The position numbers were made by a program, and so were the translations under genes. A DNA stretch of 24,730 nucleotides from Actinomycetota bacterium (GTDB taxonomy: Bacteria > Actinomycetota > Actinomycetes > Nanopelagicales > Nanopelagicaceae). Location of the stretch: NCBI GenBank assembly GCA_005793655.1, contig SXRC01000120.1:1-24730 (forward strand), given 5' to 3'. The notes beneath the pieces are model-generated. The model was not told the origin of the DNA, searched no databases, and saw nothing but the letters and a program-made list of their open reading frames with translations. Shown in pieces: positions 22,569 to 24,730 of the stretch. Numbering within the stretch: the stretch's first letter is position 1; the number at the start of each line of letters is the position of its first letter.

Positions 22569-24073
22569 TATTTGCTCACCTGCGCAATTGGATCAGTAAA
22601 GCCAGCATTGGTAACTACTTGGGCCGATGTCGGGTTTATTAGATCTAAAACTGGTTTTGGGTAAAAGCCCATTATTACAATTACTAAAATAACTGGTGCG
22701 ATAGCAATTTTTTCTCTGATATTTAAATCCTTAAGATTTTCATTTCCTGGTGTGGTTGGGCCATGCAGCACCTTTTGAACGGGAATCAAGATATATAAAG
22801 CCGCAAGCACAATTCCTAAGGTGCCAATGACTGCAGCCACTGGATACCGAGTGTATGTGCCAACAAGAACTAAAAACTCACTAACAAAGCTAGATAATCC
22901 AGGTAGAGCTAAGCCAGAGAGTCCAGCAATAAAAAATGTCCAGGCCATAACTGGAGTGACTCTTTGTAAGCCACCAAAATCAGAAATTGTTGAAGAGCCT
23001 CGTCTTGTCATCATCCAGCCGGCAATTAAAAAGAGTGCTGCAGTTGAAAAGCCATGATTAACCATATAAAGATTTGCACCAGACATTCCTTGTGATGTCA
23101 TGGCAAAAATACCCATTGTGATGAATCCGAAGTGAGAGATGGATGTGAAGGCAATTAAACCCTTTATATCTGACTGGCCAATTGCCATAAATGCGCCATA
23201 AATTATCGATATAACAGCCAGGGTAATTATTACAGGAGTAAATGTTTTACTGGCATCTGGAAATAATTCAATACAAAACCGAATCATTCCATAGGTACCA
23301 ACCTTGTCTAAAACTCCAAGGAGTAAAACTGAGGTTCCTGGGGTGGCAGATTTTGCAGCATCGGGTAACCAAGTATGAAATGGCCACAATGGTGCTTTGA
23401 TTGCAAAGGCAATGAAAAAGCCAAGGAAAAGGAAGTTTTCAGTTTGATTATCAATTTCTAATGTTGTAAGTTGGGCTAAATCAAAGGTTGCACCAATTTG
23501 ATTTCCAGAAATAACATAAATACCAATTATTGAAGCCAGCATCAATAATCCACCAAATAAGCTATAGAGAAGGAACTTGATTGCTGCTGCAGATCGATTG
23601 CCGCTCCCGTAGCCACCGATTAGGAAGTAAATAGGAATCAACATGGCTTCAAAGAAAACATAAAACAAAAACAAATCTGTTGCAGCAAAAACACCAATCA
23701 TCAGTGTTTCTAGGGCAAGAATTAATACATAAAAACTTTTTACTCCCCAACGGCCAGCATCTGATTCATTCCAGATGGCAAGTACAACTATGGGTAGTAA
23801 AATTGTGGCTAACAAGATTAAAACCAATGAGATTCCATCTATGCCCACTGCATAATTAATATTAAATGATGAGATCCAAGAGTTACTCTGCACATACTGC
23901 ATTTTGGTATCAGCTTTATTAAAACCTATAGCAAGTAAGATTGAAAGCACAGCAACAATTAGCGTTACTCCAAGTGCAAACCTTTTAATTAATTCACTAC
24001 TTTTACTCGGTACAACCGCCAAAATTATCGCACCAATTAATGGCAATACTCCTATTACTGTCAATAAACTCAT
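22568..24073 (-). CDS. nuoM: NADH-quinone oxidoreductase subunit M
   Basis: From the ATG at 24073 the protein has 501 residues and starts MSLLTVIGVLPLIGAI. Key complex I features are the Glu in FFEAMLIPIYFLIGG, the Lys in AIKAPLWPFHTWLPDA and the Lys in LLGVLDKVGTYG, all on the proton path. I chose 24073 over an upstream TTG at 24088, because the ATG forms a 4-base ATGA overlap with the nuoL stop and gives the usual NuoM N-terminus. It works in the membrane arm between NuoL and NuoN. Confidence 0.95.
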   Translation of the reverse strand: MSLLTVIGVLPLIGAIILAVVPSKSSELIKRFALGVTLIVAVLSILLAIGFNKADTKMQYVQSNSWISSFNINYAVGIDGISLVLILLATILLPIVVLAIWNESDAGRWGVKSFYVLILALETLMIGVFAATDLFLFYVFFEAMLIPIYFLIGGYGSGNRSAAAIKFLLYSLFGGLLMLASIIGIYVISGNQIGATFDLAQLTTLEIDNQTENFLFLGFFIAFAIKAPLWPFHTWLPDAAKSATPGTSVLLLGVLDKVGTYGMIRFCIELFPDASKTFTPVIITLAVISIIYGAFMAIGQSDIKGLIAFTSISHFGFITMGIFAMTSQGMSGANLYMVNHGFSTAALFLIAGWMMTRRGSSTISDFGGLQRVTPVMAWTFFIAGLSGLALPGLSSFVSEFLVLVGTYTRYPVAAVIGTLGIVLAALYILIPVQKVLHGPTTPGNENLKDLNIREKIAIAPVILVIVIMGFYPKPVLDLINPTSAQVVTNAGFTDPIAQVSK

Positions 24074-24730
24074 GCACTCACCGACCAAATTACCGCTATC
24101 AGGGCGAGAGCTCCGATTACCATCATAAGTGCGTAACTTCTGACGTAACCAGTTTGCAGAGTTCTAAGTTTATTAGCAGCTGTTAATGAAACAGTTCCTA
24201 CTGCTCTTACTAAACCATCAATAACTAGATAATCAATCTTTAGCAATCTTCCTACCAATGATTGACCAGGGCGCATAAATGCTGCTTCATTAAGGCTATC
24301 TTGGTAGAGATCTTTTCTTGCTGCAGTGGTGAGTATGGAAACCTTTTCTGGCGCTAAATCTGCTTGCGCACTACGATATTTATTAACTGCTATTGATATA
24401 CCAATTATTACTGCGGTTATTGTCAGTAGAGAAACAATAATTGGTGACAAGAACTCCTCTGAGTGATGTTCCTTAAGAGGATTTACCACCGGCTCTAACC
24501 AATGCACTAGTGCTTCACCGCGTGCTAAGAAAAATCCAGATACAACTGATCCAACTGAGAGCAGGCCAATTGGAATCAACATAAGCGCTGGGCTTTCCGC
24601 AGGCTCATCCTTATGACCCCACCGCTCATTGCCAAAAAAGGTGAGTAGCACAACTCTTGTCATGTAGAAAGCTGTAATCATGGCGCCAAGTAATGTGAGA
24701 ATACCTAGTAGCAAACCTTTGCTACCACCA
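24070..24730 (-). CDS. nuoL: NADH-quinone oxidoreductase subunit L, C-terminal part (5' end outside window)
   Basis: The frame is open to the window edge. The visible 219 residues or so start GGSKGLLLGILTLLGAM, so the TTG at 24714 is internal, not a start. LLGAMITAFYMTRVVLLTFFG followed by ERWGHKDEPAESP and alternating membrane segments is the C-terminal region of NuoL, including the part leading to the long lateral helix and last membrane helix. About two thirds of the protein, with the pumping residues, lies beyond the window. It overlaps nuoM by 4 bases. Confidence 0.92.
   Translation of the reverse strand, partial: GGSKGLLLGILTLLGAMITAFYMTRVVLLTFFGNERWGHKDEPAESPALMLIPIGLLSVGSVVSGFFLARGEALVHWLEPVVNPLKEHHSEEFLSPIIVSLLTITAVIIGISIAVNKYRSAQADLAPEKVSILTTAARKDLYQDSLNEAAFMRPGQSLVGRLLKIDYLVIDGLVRAVGTVSLTAANKLRTLQTGYVRSYALMMVIGALALIAVIWSVSA

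Noticed and set aside
24074..24088. A longer nuoM beginning at a TTG
   Set aside because: The ATG at 24073 gives the ATGA overlap with nuoL and the standard NuoM N-terminus.
1..24730. CRISPR arrays, insertion sequences, toxin-antitoxin or phage genes
   Set aside because: No regularly spaced repeats, terminal inverted repeats with a transposase, or recognisable defence or phage proteins were seen on either strand.

Overview
The window looks like part of a compact, AT-rich bacterial chromosome, probably a free-living actinobacterium with a streamlined genome. Genes are tightly packed, with many ATGA or TAATG start/stop overlaps. The order nuoL-nuoM-nuoN-polyprenyl diphosphate synthase is familiar from Actinobacteria, and low GC with such packing fits the freshwater acI/Nanopelagicales group. 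That placement is inference; no rRNA or clear taxonomic marker is present.

Layout. (1) 1-1837: a truncated GT-B-like glycosyltransferase gene (minus) and, divergent from it, a membrane-anchored GT-A-like glycosyltransferase gene (plus), both presumably for surface polysaccharide. (2) 1843-17271: a block of about 15.4 kb bounded by a 16-bp direct repeat. The right copy is the 3' end of an intact tRNA-Tyr gene; the left copy is a detached fragment of the same 3' end. This is the usual footprint of an island inserted at a tRNA 3' end, although no integrase is visible. (3) 17402-24730: ordinary chromosome, with lactate-dehydrogenase-like lldD, yajQ, rarD, a polyprenyl diphosphate synthase, nuoN, nuoM and the 3' part of nuoL.

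The block holds two convergent operons. The plus-strand operon (2158-13186) encodes an FGGY sugar kinase, a ribose-type ABC importer (permease, lipoprotein, double ATPase), a stand-alone lipoyl domain, a fused E1 alpha-beta thiamine-diphosphate dehydrogenase, a SIS-domain phosphosugar isomerase, a second FGGY kinase related to the first, and an M42-family (SgcX-like) protein. The minus-strand operon (17067-13192) encodes an ABM-domain (LsrG-like) protein, a DeoR-family regulator, the two halves of a split transketolase, and a BtpA/SgcQ-family protein. A perfect palindrome with extra half-sites lies just before the transketolase genes and is the likely DeoR operator. A related element lies just upstream of a good promoter for the plus operon.

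Together these genes read as an import-phosphorylate-isomerise-cleave pathway for an unidentified sugar or sugar derivative, with two different thiamine-dependent C-C cleaving enzymes. I know of no characterised pathway with this combination, so it is the main candidate for an undescribed system here. The substrate, the order of steps and the missing E2/E3 partners of the E1 enzyme cannot be settled from sequence alone.
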